A DNA stretch of 64,000 nt from Progne subis subis (lineage: Eukaryota > Chordata > Aves > Passeriformes > Hirundinidae). The notes beneath the pieces were generated by a model that was not told the origin of the DNA, searched no databases, and was given only the letters and a program-made list of their open reading frames with translations. The DNA is taken from contig JAKJHU010000082.1 in the NCBI GenBank assembly GCA_022316685.1, positions 372,001 to 436,000 of the forward strand. Direction: 5' to 3'. Below, piece by piece: positions 51,565-63,606 of this stretch. The translations under genes and the position numbers were made by a program. Within the stretch, counting starts at the first letter, position 1, and the number at the start of each line of letters is the position of its first letter.

Positions 51565-51914
51565 AATGACATGAGATACTTCAAAAGTAAGTGGAAGATT
51601 TGAAAAGAAAGCAAGCAGCACATGATACTACTCCCTTCAGAGAAAAATAAGGAAGTTCAATATGTGGAAGTCAGGTACAAGCCCTTTATGTCAGGTCTCC
51701 AACAATAAATCCTGAGCAGCCTGCATCCAGTGCCTCGCTAAGCTCTGAAAAATTCCTAAAACGACTTCTTGGTACTTATAGATACTGCACTGAATATTCC
51801 CCAACAGCAACTGTCATCTGGTATTACACTGATTCAGTGCCATTAGAATTGTGGTAAACAGAAGAAGGGGATAATATTAATTTTAAAATTACTGATGGAA
51901 ACATATCTGAGTAG

Positions 51915-52240
51915 ATCAGAGCTGGGCAATCATTAACCATATTAAATTTAACAAGGGCAAGTGCATAACTCTCTACCTGGGATGTGATAATTTCAATTAT
52001 AGATACAAATTGGGGGACGCTGCTGGAGAGCAGTGCCATGTAAAATATCTGTTGAACACAAGTCACCAGTGGGCCCTGACACAAAAGGGCCAACCCGTCC
52101 TGCACTGCCAGCTGGTCTGGGGACAGAATGCCACACTCTGCACTGCTGCAGCCACACCTCAAGTGTTGTGAGCAGTTTGGGCAGCCAAAAAGACAAAAAA
52201 ACCTGTGAGAGTGTCCAGAGGAGGGCATGACTGAAAAATA
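51915..52240 (+). mobile_element. CR1 LINE fragment (C-terminal part of ORF2)
   Basis: The sequence follows the CR1 region downstream of the reverse-transcriptase core: an AACAAGGGCAAGTGC start, a GGGGGACGCTGCTGGAGAGCAG middle, then CCACACCTCAAGTGTTGTG and GTGTCCAGAGGAGGGC. The translated hallmark PHLEYCVQFW of CR1 appears here as PHLKCCEQFG. It is decayed, with small gaps and no continuous frame, and truncated at both ends. The 174-codon minus-strand open frame that spans it is incidental. Confidence 0.8.
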
Positions 52241-54580
52241 AAACAGTATGAAATAGATTTTCTTAGCAAAGGATTGTTTCTCTCGCTCATAAGGATTAAC
52301 ATACCCAAAAAGGACTTTGCCACTTTTTTCAATGCTGCTCTGCATCAAAATACAAAAGTATTCTAAAAGCAGAAGACTTTAAATATCTGTTTGTGTTACA
52401 GAATACAGTGAGCTTCTCCTAGAGAAAGGATAACTATCAAGAAGGGATTGAAAGCAAAAACTGATCGGAAAGCAACCCTAGAAAGTATTACCTAAACTTT
52501 GACAGCAAGTCGACATTTCTAGTACAGAGAAGAATCCCTTGAGTCTGAAATACTACAAATGTAAGCACAAGGTCTCCTAAATTCTGCTCTGGGTGTTTTG
52601 AATGAGAAATGAAGACAATGTCTGGATGGGTAATCCAGGAAAGGCTGATCTACACATTCTACTAGTGTCTGTTGTGCACTCTTAAAACACAAAGTACAAA
52701 AATATTAACTACCATTCTTCAACACATGTCACCCTAAGATCTCAACAAGCTTTGCACTGCACAATGTCCATGTGTCTTAGGAAATAAAAGGTTTATTCTC
52801 CTAGGCCTGGGGCAGTCAGTTCTAGACTAAGAACCAGAAAGGAGCCAGGCAGCTACTCTGGCCAAAATACAGCCCACACTGAAGGAGCAGACCAGGATAA
52901 TACACTCTAGCAACCAAAAAAGCTTAGAATTTGTTATTCAGTATATACCTGTCTTTGGCATAGTTCCTAATACCAGTATGTATCAGAATTGGACTGCTGG
53001 ATCAGAATCAACTGATTTCCAGGGACAACTGGTCTTCCTTTAGACATTGTCCACACACAAGAAGTGAAACTTCTGGAAGTTTCTGGAACTTGTGGAAGAT
53101 GGTGATCAAAATATTAAAATAAGAAACAGCCTTCTGATGTGCCATGTTTGTCATGTCCTGGATTTCAGCTAAAGCCCATGAAGCTGTGGGTAGGACTGAG
53201 CAGTGCAGGAATTCAGGGTGGGGGAAAGGCAGGCACCACACACAAGTTGTGTTGTTGGAAGTTTTATCCATGCCTGATAATGCACTAACTTCTCCAAAAT
53301 GCCAACACACAGGAAGAAAATTACTTTTCCCCCACTGCCTTTAATACTTGGAAATTCCTTCTTTCCATTAATTACAACATCAGTTTGTTTCTATTGGTAT
53401 TTTAATCTTCCTCAAAGCCATTTCACCCCTTTTGGGAGCACCAGCAGAACAATACACATCCTAGCTTCAGAAGATGGCCCTGCTCATTCTGAGCTGACGT
53501 CAGCCTGGGCTAAGGACTGCAGATGCACTTTTCCACAAGATTGGCCACCAACACAAGTTTAATTTCCCATGTTTCCTAAGTTACAGAGAAGTGAAGAGTG
53601 TGGAAGATAGACAGACAAGAAATTTGTTTTAGGCTAACCTGGAATCTTACATTTGTCTTTCCTGTCCCCATGTGTCTTTGAGGAAATCAACAATAAGTTC
53701 AGTAGTTTTACACTCCTTCTACTAGTGAGCCACAGGTTTATTACAGCAACCCAATTCCCAGCTAGATCCACAAAATGTGATGGACTGTGATTCTAAGGTG
53801 AAAAATGTATGAACTGGCTCAGGTCAAAGACAAATGGTTTCTTCCATTTAAAGGCCTGTTTTCAGATTCTATCCAATTTCAAATATACTACATAGTTCAG
53901 AAACACAACTGGGAATGTCCCTAAACAAATCTTCAGCACCTGGCCATCTACATTGTTGAAAATGCCTTTAAAATATAAATCATGCTACAACAAACAGTAG
54001 TTCCTCTAGGGTTCTCGTCATGACATTATCTCACACAGCTCAGCAGTGTTTAATTTATCTCTGTCATATTTTTAAGTTAAATCACATGTTTGTCAAATGT
54101 GCCTCCCGATCAGGGCCTTAGATTACTCATAAGATTAGTTAGAGCTAGAAACAAAATTCTTGGCATTCCAGTTATGACTTGTTTAGGAAATTGATATTGG
54201 CATTTTCTGCATCATTTGCTGCTTCTCTAGTGAATTACTTTCCTGTCTTCAATTCTCCTCAAGAAATTTTAACCTTGTGGGAGAATAAAACTAATTATAA
54301 ACCCTGGCAAATTTAACTTCAGGCAGGGTCTGAGCTTCCTATTAGAATTATTGTACCCATTGATCTGTTAAAATAATAAACTAGAACTCAGTCTATCACA
54401 GAAAAGAGTAAGGACTCTGACACCTTACTATGTATCAAACACTAATTTATCCTTTGAAGAAGGGTCTGGGGTTTCTTAAACCATATACAGGTTAACCTAG
54501 CAGTTTTCCAAGATAGGATGAGAAGAATAAATAGAAATAAGGCCCTATGGAATACACAGGGAAGCAATTGGTCATATTAA

Positions 54581-54583
<3 letters not shown>

Positions 54584-54620
<37 letters not shown>
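54584..54620. repeat. Poly(T) run of 37 bases
   Basis: Thirty-seven uninterrupted T. Confidence 0.9.
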
Positions 54621-55842
54621 CCACAGACAGAACTCCCTGTAATAATACAGAGATGATGCAAAGTGTCAAAGCATTCATTCTTCTCAGGGACACATGTTAA
54701 ACTGCCTAGTGACAAGCCTCAAGCCTTTTTGGTTTTTTGGGTTTTTTTGGGTTTTTTTTTTTTTTTTTTAGACCTTGTTGGCTAACAAATTTAATTTTAA
54801 AGTAGTCTTAATTCTGTAATGTACCTTTTGTGAACTTTTGTCCTCTTCCCCAGACTTTTCTCAATACAGCTGCTGCTATTACAGAAGTTAGGAAGAGAAG
54901 GTCTGCTTTAGATTTTCAGTATCAAAGACAAAACAAATCAATTCTAATTTTTCAGGAGATGAAACCACTGATGCAGAAGGTCATTAAATACTATCTGCTT
55001 TTCAGTGGCACTGGAGCCCAGAATAAAGGATCTTACAAAATGACAATCACTGAGATTAAGAAGACAAAGAGAAAAGTTTCTGCTCAGGAGGGGACACTGA
55101 ATATATTTACAAAAGGGACATCCTCTTTATTAATCTCATATTACCAATTATATCCACTGAGTACCTAGGTGGTATCTCAGTGATGCAAACCCATACACAA
55201 TGTAGGAATTTATGACCTAAAATTCCAAAGCAAAATTAATCTTTGCTGCCAACTGTCCTCCACTAGCATCACTCTGTACCTGTAGCTTAATTTCAGATTT
55301 AAAAAAAAAAAAAAACTCTAACAAACAAACTGATATTTTCATTTAAACTGATTCATATTTCCTTCAAGCATCTTATGCTATGGAATCTTTACCACAATAA
55401 CAACCACAAAAACGTTTTCAAAATGATCAAAATTCACGTAAGTTACTATGTCAAATGGAAGTAACAAATGTATTGCATAGATGAAGCCCAAAAGCAATGT
55501 TAAACAAAACAGCAGGGAATCTGAAATCGGCATCTGTGATTTAGGCCTGACACTGGACCACAACCTGCAAAGATGGCACATAGCAATTTACACATTAATT
55601 CTTTCTGCATCATTTGGAGTGTCTTATCAGCATAGCTGCCAGTCCCTTAGCCTTGTGGGTTCTTTGTAACCCCTCTGAATTTTTATTTCCCTGATCAAAA
55701 CTGCTTGTGTGAATATATTAGATATTCATCACAATTTTAAGTCAGACCTAAAAATACTGGTTTAGTTTACCTTCCCTTTATTGCTAATTTTCTTTCTCTT
55801 CCTGTTCTCTTTCATTTTATCCTTTAGTTGCCTTTTGCTTAG

Positions 55843-55964
55843 GAAGTATTGGGTTTATCCAGACAAGACCATTTTTCACTAAACCTGTGACCAGTGAGGC
55901 AGTCAAGAGCATTGACCTAAACAGTTTAACATTCACTCAAGTTTGTCAGATCACAAAATTCCGG
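55843..55964 (+). other. Exon-like segment (best candidate internal coding exon)
   Basis: A 122-bp segment lies between a pyrimidine-rich acceptor (a long T/C tract ending TTTTGCTTAG) and a strong donor CGG|GTAAGA at 55965. One of three frames is open across all 40 codons and ends exactly on a codon boundary; the other two contain stops. The peptide begins SIGFIQTRPFFTKPV and ends QITKFR, with mixed residues unlike translated low-complexity DNA. It would enter with two leading bases and leave in phase 0. I do not recognise the protein. A 40-codon open frame has perhaps a one in four chance of occurring by luck in some frame, so support comes mainly from the splice signals. Confidence 0.25.
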
Positions 55965-57000
55965 GTAAGACTTTTTAGCTGAGCCCATGTTTCTGCAGAG
56001 GCAGTACAACAGCAAAAGGCTGAATGAAAAACAAACAAAAAAGATTTTTTTTCACTTTTATTATTGGTTTCCTCTCCTTTTTCTTGCATTTGTCTTCTTT
56101 TCACATAAAAGTAAGCTTGACTTCAGTAATAGCTCTGGCCCTTCTCAAATTGCTGTCTCTATTAACTCTCACTTAGCTAACCATCCCTACCAGAAACATT
56201 TTTTTATAACTCAAAACAGATTGTGTCAGTTGTTGTTAGAAACAGCAATTCCTTTTTTCTCCTGTATCTTGGAATTCATTTAAAGGACCTACAATCATGC
56301 ACTGCCCTTGGGATTAAATTGGCCACTGTACACTTCAAACTGCAAGCCCTGCTTATCTGGCCAGCAGCATATGCTACCTACAAGTGTCTTGCTTTGTATT
56401 TGTACTCAGTTTTTCTCCCTCCAAAACAATGCTGTTTCTCTGATGCAACACTGTGTAAATTAGTTTTCAACATTTACACATATAAGCCAGGTAACCTAGT
56501 TTATTTTCTTAAACTCACCGTATTCCACAGACTGAAAGCAGGAATGGATAGCTCAATATCAAGTTATCTTACATAAATGCTTTAGCAGCCCATTAGTCAA
56601 TACACACATTCACTTCCAAAGTTCATGTTAATTAATGTGAACGAACTGATTCTGATTCTAAGATGTGGAACTAATAATGAAGAGTATTACCCAAACTATA
56701 GTTGTTAACAGAACTGTAATTAGGTTTTTAACAATCAGAGTTACTATCTAAATTTCAACAGTCATCTTTTTATGGTCATGTTAATTAGGAGAACATTATA
56801 AAGTAAGCAGTACCATATGCTTTCAGTGAAAAATTATTTTGCGAAGTTATCTTGCCTTCAGTATATTACACACAATGCTGAAAAATAGCCTTTCTAAAGC
56901 AACTTGCTTGCTAGCAAAACTTATGTAATACTTCAGGCTTTTTAAAATGTAAAGAAGAATATTCACAGGCTCAATATTTAATCAGTGCTGAAATCTTGAA

Positions 57001-57345
57001 AGTTATCCCTGTATGAAAACGTAGCCTGCCTTGATCACTCTCAAACAGAGCCCGGCCCTGAGCACAGCTGCTCCCTCAGTTTGGGTTCCTGTGCAAGCTC
57101 CGTGTGAGTGGACCCAGGGACTGTACCACACTGCTTGCTCTGGGGCTGGGGATGTGGCACGACAGCCCTGACCTGGCCGGGGTGCCAGGTCTGACATACC
57201 CCCACTCCCACTGGCCCAGCCCGCAGCACAGCCTGCGCACACGTGTGTTGGGAGAACGGCTGGGGCACGCCCTGCCAAAGGCCAGGTCAATAGCAGCCTC
57301 TGCTCTCTGCCTGCCCACAAACCAAGTTATTTCACACCAGGGAAG
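57001..57345. other. Locally GC-rich stretch without recognised gene
   Basis: Clearly more G+C than its surroundings, with overlapping open frames of 75-105 codons on both strands that look like composition effects. It leads into a probable CR1 piece, so it may itself be decayed mobile-element sequence. Few CpG pairs are present, so it is not a clear CpG island. Confidence 0.4.
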
Positions 57346-57485
57346 CTGGCGAGGCAGGAGTTAGTCTTGATAAACCCATGCTGACTGTGCGCAATCACAT
57401 CTTCTCTTTCAAGTGCCCAGAAATGCTGTTCTGAGGGGACCCAGTTTATGATTTGACCTGGGACAGACCCTGCAGGAGACTTACC
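57346..57485 (-). mobile_element. Probable CR1-like fragment, minus strand
   Basis: The plus strand contains GATAAACCCATGCTGACTGT, then AATCACATCTTCT and CAAGTGCCCAGAAATG. This resembles a motif order (CATGCTGGCTG, AATCACCTCCTTGT, CATGTGCCTTAGCAT) that I associate with the antisense of avian CR1-like LINEs. The match is by memory and partial. Confidence 0.5.
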
Positions 57486-58643
57486 TTCTGCCACCTTGGG
57501 ACAGCAGCATTCAGGCCACACTTTGCCTAGCAGATCATTTAATACTATACACATTATATACAATATATATATATATAATACAGCTGAACATGGCCTGTCC
57601 AGCTCTGAAATCAGATTCAAAACTCACAAAGGCTGAAGTTCACTTTTGGATTAAGTGAAATGGCTCAAGCCATTTGTGAACTACTGAAGGCTGCTACTGC
57701 ATTAAGTGACAGGACATCTCTATTACCTGCTACAGCTATATGAAATATTTTTGTTAGCTGATGACAAAATTTTGATTCTTATAACTATACTTCAGTCAGT
57801 GTGACAAGTATATAAAATTTAAATTGACTGTACTTTGATAAGGTCCTTTGGAATGGCTAAAAGCAAAATGCAAATCTGTCACTCAAGACAATTAGGAAAC
57901 ATTTCTCTTATTCTAACTACCTATGTGTATTTTGCATAAAAGTCACATGAAGTCACCTGGCATTCTACAATATCAGCATCCATCAAATGATGACATCTTC
58001 CATCATCAACTGTTATAATGGAAACAGAATCCCTAAAATACAATGTTCTGGAAGGATAAATTATTCTTACTTTGAAGATAAACGTCCCTACTTCACCTCA
58101 ATGTTTATTTCCTATGAGTGCCAAGGGATGTTGATGCATTCATCCATCCAGGGGAGGACATTATCCCATTGCACTATTCTGGTCTGATATTCTCTCTTAA
58201 TAATCCAAGGTCTATTATCAACATCCCTGATCTACAAAGCTTCATCTTCTAGTACGTGTAATGTGTTCATTTGGATCAATCCTGGAATATATTCACCTGA
58301 TGGAGCCTTTTAGAGAACCTTGAAAAAGGAAAAGGTTTCACTATTTTGTGGCCTTCTGTCCTTAGCTGTGAGAGACTGAGACACTAACTCAGCCCGCCAG
58401 GGAATCTGAATAGTTTCTTTAAAGAAATGAGCTGGTTTTATGCACTTTTCGAAGGCACAGTATTTCCTTACATGATAATTCTCTCTACGTGACCTATCCC
58501 CTGTTGCCACATCAGCAACATGTGTTCCAAATGTCCTTCTATGGGGTGATCACACACTGCTCACCCATCTGGCAGGGCTCTCTCTGCAGGGCTCTACCAC
58601 CTGACACCTCCTGCCCACGAGGTCAGGGAGAGAGAGACAAGCT
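57486..58643. other. No gene recognised
   Basis: A short TA microsatellite lies at about 57563-57580. No other structure was seen. Confidence 0.5.
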
Positions 58644-58752
58644 GCTCTGTGCTGCCATGTGCCTCTCGGCACCACCATGTGCTCCTTCATGCTGCCATGA
58701 GCTCCTTTGTGCTGCCACGTGCTCTCTGTGCCGCCATCAGCTTCTGCAGGCA
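58644..58752 (+). repeat. Imperfect ~20-bp minisatellite, about five units
   Basis: Units resembling GCTGCCATGTGCTCCTTTGT begin at about 58651, 58669, 58691, 58711 and 58730. Unit lengths vary from 17 to 22 bp. Open frames across it on both strands are repetitive and cysteine- or histidine-rich, and are not supported as genes. Confidence 0.7.
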
Positions 58753-60096
58753 CAGCCCACAGCTCAACTCCATCCCATCTCCTCCCACACTTAGCCAACG
58801 TCAAATGTGCAAAAAAAAAGGGGGACACACTTATGTTTTCAATGTTTGGTTTAAAAAAGGGCCAAGAGCAATTTTTTAATCAGTTTTAAGGTCATGAATA
58901 TTAAAAAAAAAAAAAAAAAATTAGTTATTTCAACTCACAGAAAATCATTCTGTGAACTAATAATTGTGCTCCCGCCTGCAGAGATGAGCAAAAATGCAAG
59001 CCTTCTGTAGAATGCAGCATTTAGCTGAATGCTTTTCTCTGATACAGACTATAACAAAGCCCAGAGTACTGAAAGTATGCTCAGGGTGTAAAATAACATC
59101 AGCATTTCAGCTTCAAAAAAGGCCTCTGACCTTCTCTTTCATACCTGTCACTTTCAGATACTGAGGAATTGGCCTAAACACTCTTCTAACCCCATCTATT
59201 CAGACTGGCTGCAGGATCAGGGTCACATAGATATAATTGACAGGAAAAAAAGAAAACCTTTATTCCACCAGATACTGCAAGAAAAATATGCTACATCTCC
59301 TTGAAGGAAGTCTATCAGTTCTGTTATAGGGCTTATTATCAAACAGCATCAGGAATAAAAGTGGATGATTTTTGTCACACAAATGATATGGCAGCATATT
59401 CCTAGGTGTGCAGTGCCTTTTCATGTTTTTATTGTCACAGAAGACATGCAGATTTATTTATTTATGCAGAACTTGCAAATTAGGGTCCCAACTAAGTCAG
59501 CTAGTAAAATGAAGACATGGGAGTCTACATCTACTTAGAAACATACAAATCAAATACTAACACAGAATACTAAGAACAATATCTTCATCTCCCAGTGTTT
59601 TGAACCTCAGAGAATTTTCCCTATTCTTTTTTGTGCTATAAATTTTACTCTTCCATTTCCTTTATCATGGAAGTGTAGAATAGGTGTCTTTTCTCTTCAG
59701 GTTTATTTGAAAACAACCTCTCCAACCCACTTTGAGCCTTTTTTCTCTGATTTGGGGTTGAAGCTTCCTTATTTTAAATATTTGGTTGTTAAAGCATTCC
59801 ACAATACACCCACATCACTGTGAAGATTTTATTTTTAAGGTTTAACTAACATTCACCAGCAGTTCCTACACCAGTGGAGTTTCAGTCTCTAGATGCTTCC
59901 AATCACTTACTTTCATAGATTTTGAATACAATCAACCTGGACATAATTTCCAATTAAAATTAAAATAATTATGTAAATTTCATATTCACATAAGACCAGT
60001 GGGAAAAAAAACCCCAAAAATACAGGAAAACCAGAATAAAACCAGGAAAGATGCTGCCACTGAAAGCAATAAAGCAGTATCAAGGTTTTTGCCTGA
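58753..60096. other. No gene recognised
   Basis: AT-rich DNA, with an 18-base A run near 58903. No repeat family or exon structure seen. Confidence 0.5.
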
Positions 60097-60690
60097 TGTC
60101 ATGGGTTAGTACAGTTTAGTTTTTTAGTCACAGAGGAATGTAGAGTGATTTTCTGGGTCAGGACCTGGGAAATGCTTTAAAAAGGACAGGGAACTATTAG
60201 AGGTTTAGTTAGAATAGTAGCATCTGTTTTGACCCCTGAAAATTGTCAGCTACGACTTGGGAAGTACCATATAAAACCCCTTGGTTTCCTGTAGGTGGGT
60301 CTTTTTCCTTCTTTCCTTTGGCCAGAGAGAGACAGCTAACATCAAGCTGGGTCTGCTGCTCCCCTCTTTTTGGGGGGGGAGCTGGCCTGAGGCCTGGCTG
60401 GATTCCTATCGGCTCCCGGGTGAAGGGGGAGGAAGGAGAGGTTGCTGCTTTACAACAACTGCTTTCTCCAAACTTCCCTGGAGCAAGGAGAAATCTCTGC
60501 TAGGCCCCTGATGAGAGCTATGGGCACCATTTAGGCTGAGGCCACCCCGATTTACACCGAGGGGTGGGCTGAGAAGGCATTTATGATCCTGCCTGGTTTT
60601 TTTTGTGATTCCACACTGCCCAAGTGCTCTGATCTCTGATGTTTCTGTGAGCTCTTCCTCCCTCACCAGCACAGCCTTGAACATCTAACA
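60097..60690 (+). mobile_element. Probable ERVL-like solo LTR
   Basis: A 594-bp element bounded by TGTCATGGG and ATCTAACA, with TG...CA ends. TGTCATGG starts are common in avian ERVL LTRs. A good TATA box (CATATAAAACC, TATAAAA at 60270-60276) lies about 175 bp in, and the sequence after it is much GC-richer than the flanks. No obvious AATAAA and no convincing target duplication were found, so the ends are provisional. It does not align by eye with the other LTRs in this window. The overlapping 76-92-codon frames are not genes. Confidence 0.6.
60270..60276 (+). promoter_or_regulatory. TATA box of the probable LTR at 60.1 kb
   Basis: TATAAAA flanked by CA and CCCC; predicted start near 60300. 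Confidence 0.5.
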
Positions 60691-63357
60691 CCAGGAGCTA
60701 CACAGGGAGAGACAAAGACTCTGAGCAGATTTAACCCTTTCCTAGCAACATGAAACTAAGATGCAGAAGGACACATTAAGTAAATACAAGATAGGACAAC
60801 AAGATGCTTTAACCTGAGGCACCTTTCACATCATCTTAAACAAGTTTAGACTCTGCAGCAAAGTACTTCTAAGAGATCATTAAGGATTATGTCAGCATCA
60901 TGCTACATTTCACTGAAATGCAGCCACCTCTGGGATAAACACAAACATCAATTTAAAGAGTACATCCTCTGCAAAGTAGTTAAAAGAAGTTTCCAAAATT
61001 GCAGTGATACAGCAGCAAACTGAGCTTAATTGGCCTACCATGTACATCCTTGCAAGCCTCAGCACTGATTAAGTGTGATAAATTTGTGTTTATCGCGCAG
61101 ATTTCTGGGACAGCAGAAACAAACTAAGTGATGGGGTTCAGTTGTGGCTGTGTCATAAACCATGGGGACATGAACATCACTGAAACCAGGAAGGACTGAA
61201 AGCCCTCAGCACCACCAGCTGTCAGCAAGTTCCAAGTCACGCCCAGGGAGGAGATGATAATATTATCAATCACATATGGTTTGCCTGGGGAAACTTTGCC
61301 CAGGACTTTGGAACAGGATGAATCTATCCTGCATGATGAATAAATGAATCTAGTCTGCACCAGATATCTGAAGCATGTCCAGGGCACAAAAGTGCAGAGG
61401 TATGTGCAGAAATACTAGGGCTGGAAATAGGTATTGTATGACCCCTATATTATTACCATAAAAAGCAAGCAAAAATCCAAAGGTGGCCCTTGTAACCCCA
61501 TTCCCCTCTCCTAGACTGGGAAACCACCAGCACCCAACTCCTGGCACACCACCACACTAAATATTTATGTAAAACTTCATTAGCAATTCAAGGAATGCAA
61601 ATTGTACGATAATTTGTAAATGTTCCTCCCTAATTTTAAAGCACCACACAGCAGCACTATGAATTATATGGGTAAATCTGTGCTATAGCTCAAGGGGAAC
61701 AGACAATATGTTTATGTAATTCTGTTCAGATCAGTAAGGCTTGAATAATAACTAAACCCATAAAGACATAAAGAGACTTCAGGGAACCTACTTTTAATAT
61801 TAAGGAACTGCCTTTGTACCTAATTTTAACATACAAATGTTTCTGAGATCCTAATTGTTTTGTTCTATAGTTAACATTTGTAACAGCTCTCACAAGTCCA
61901 GAATTAATAACTGATAATCCATTATTGGAATATAACCTAAAGTGTATAAGATATGTATAATCTGCCCATTTTCTTTTTAATGAAGTATTTTCTGAACTGC
62001 CACAAGAGCATCTTAACAACATCTATTCTCTGAGATTAATAGTAAAGCATTAAAATCGATAGGATTGAAAATGTATAGAATAATAATACCTCTTACACTG
62101 CTTCCTGATATTAGCAGTGTACTTTTAGCTGAGAAGTGTATTAATATGGGTAGGTTACAAATAAAATAATTATAATTAATCATCTTAATTGCTCAGTCAG
62201 ATATTCCATTAGGACTCCATAAAACACACTTATGTACAGCTGAACTAAACGTAAAACTCCATTCTTTGTTAATCTTCCTATTTTTCAAGGTGAGTTTTTT
62301 CTTAAATTAGTGCCAGGGTTCATTTACAGAACAGGACCCAGAGGAAGATACTCACCCCCTAAAAAGCCCCAAACATTTGCTGCCACACCTGTTGTGCTCA
62401 AATTCTCCCCAACTTCTGCAACCACAATCATAACTACCATTTTTGTGCATTATAAAATGTGCACTAAGTATGATCTAGAAACTCATACATAACATTGTTT
62501 TGCCTTTTCTTGTCCTAAAGATTCCAACTTTTATTCCTCCCCAGCTCAAATTATGTATTTGCTTATGGCAATCTGAGTATGCTCTCCTCTCAGTGCCTCT
62601 TATTGAGCTTTTACCTTACACTCCAGGCAGTCACTTCCTCAGTATTGGAAATTTGCTGTTTGTGGCTGCACCTGCAGAGTTCCTGCCCCTCCCATCTCAC
62701 TGGACACTCAGCTCATGGCGGGGAAGCAAAGCAGTTCCTCACCTGCTCCCCAAAGCCAGCACCTGCAGGGTTTTTTTGGCGATCAGTCAGTTGATTGATC
62801 CACATGCTGAGCCATATGCTGAGCTGTTTGTACTCAGGTTTCTTAGAGGAAGACTTAGGGCTTTGTTTGAGGTATCATCCCTGGAAGTACTGATGATGTA
62901 AATCTCCCTAACTGCCAACTGACAACAGGCAAATATTTTCTTTCTGATTTCCTTCACCACCCTTCTTGCTATGACTGGGGGAGAGGGAAGCCTCCTCTTT
63001 TCCAAGTCCTCCTCCAGCTCGGCTCACAAATGCCCACACAGATGGGATGCTGCTAGGGAACAGCAGCGTCAGACCAAGGTGATCTCTGCCAGGTTTACTC
63101 ACATTTACAGACCTTTCTAAGACAAACGTTGTGGATTTTAACCACAGAAAACTTACACACAGGCAGAACAAAGCACTGCTGAGCAGAGCTTGCTCAGCCC
63201 ATGCCGGATTTCCCAGCTGGGAGAGGAGTCTGCGCCAGGAGCTGGTGGGTGTTTGGAATCCAGCACCTCGGACACAGACTACGCTGTCCTGGGCAGGGGC
63301 ACATCGCCATGCCAAACTCTCCCGTGTTCCTGACTCTCTGCTCCTTCTGTTTTCTAG
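60691..63357. other. No gene recognised; a perfect donor-like site at 62290
   Basis: AT-rich in the first half, less so after 62.3 kb. A perfect donor consensus AAG|GTGAGT lies at 62287-62295 on the plus strand, and the next good acceptor is at 63357. Open frames up to 133-171 codons in 62.5-63.4 kb overlap on opposite strands and have no recognisable domain. Confidence 0.4.
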
Positions 63358-63606
63358 GATAAAGAACCTCCTCAGAAAGGCTGCAAAATTCAATTTTGTG
63401 ACAATTTTGAAGGACCACTTCAACCATACTGCATCTTGAAAAAAGCCAATGAGCTACTGTGGTACTGTTTGACTGCAGATTCCAAAGGGAAACACTGCAC
63501 TGAATACACGCCATTTAAATTAACACATACGTTTCTCTGTTCAACACTGTGGACTGCAAAATTCTTAACATTCAAAAAAACCCTAGAAGTTGTCAGATTA
63601 TTCAGA
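63358..63606 (+). other. Candidate terminal coding exon
   Basis: A strong acceptor (CTCCTTCTGTTTTCTAG) ends at 63357. The phase-0 frame is then open for 83 codons to a TGA at 63607-63609. The peptide starts DKEPPQKGCKIQFCDNFEG and has five cysteines in its first 50 residues. The phase matches both the exon-like segment ending at 55964 and the donor at 62290. I do not recognise the protein and no ideal polyadenylation signal follows (ATTAAA variants only). Chance is a real alternative. Confidence 0.2.

Larger units (their letters stand above)
52241..57000. other. No complete gene; AT-rich DNA with one exon-like segment
   Basis: Open frames up to 117 codons, none recognised. The frame at 54830-55168 (112 codons) follows an acceptor-like pyrimidine tract but lacks a good donor and recognisable domain. 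The candidate exon at 55843-55964 and the T run at 54584-54620 are listed separately. A second T/G run lies at about 54728-54769. Confidence 0.5.

Noticed and set aside
51209..51565. 118-codon minus-strand open frame
   Set aside because: Antisense within the LTR at 51187-51564, like the frame in copy 1.
51824..52348. Longest open frame in the window, 174 codons, minus strand
   Set aside because: It runs antisense across a recognisable plus-strand CR1 fragment, and its translation has no recognisable domain.
54726..54769. TTTTTTGGG units resembling telomere repeats
   Set aside because: Unit length and sequence differ from TTAGGG and the array is irregular; simple T/G slippage explains it.
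54830..55168. 112-codon frame after an acceptor-like CTCTTCCCCAG
   Set aside because: No good donor or recognisable domain; lysine-rich composition fits AT-rich random sequence.
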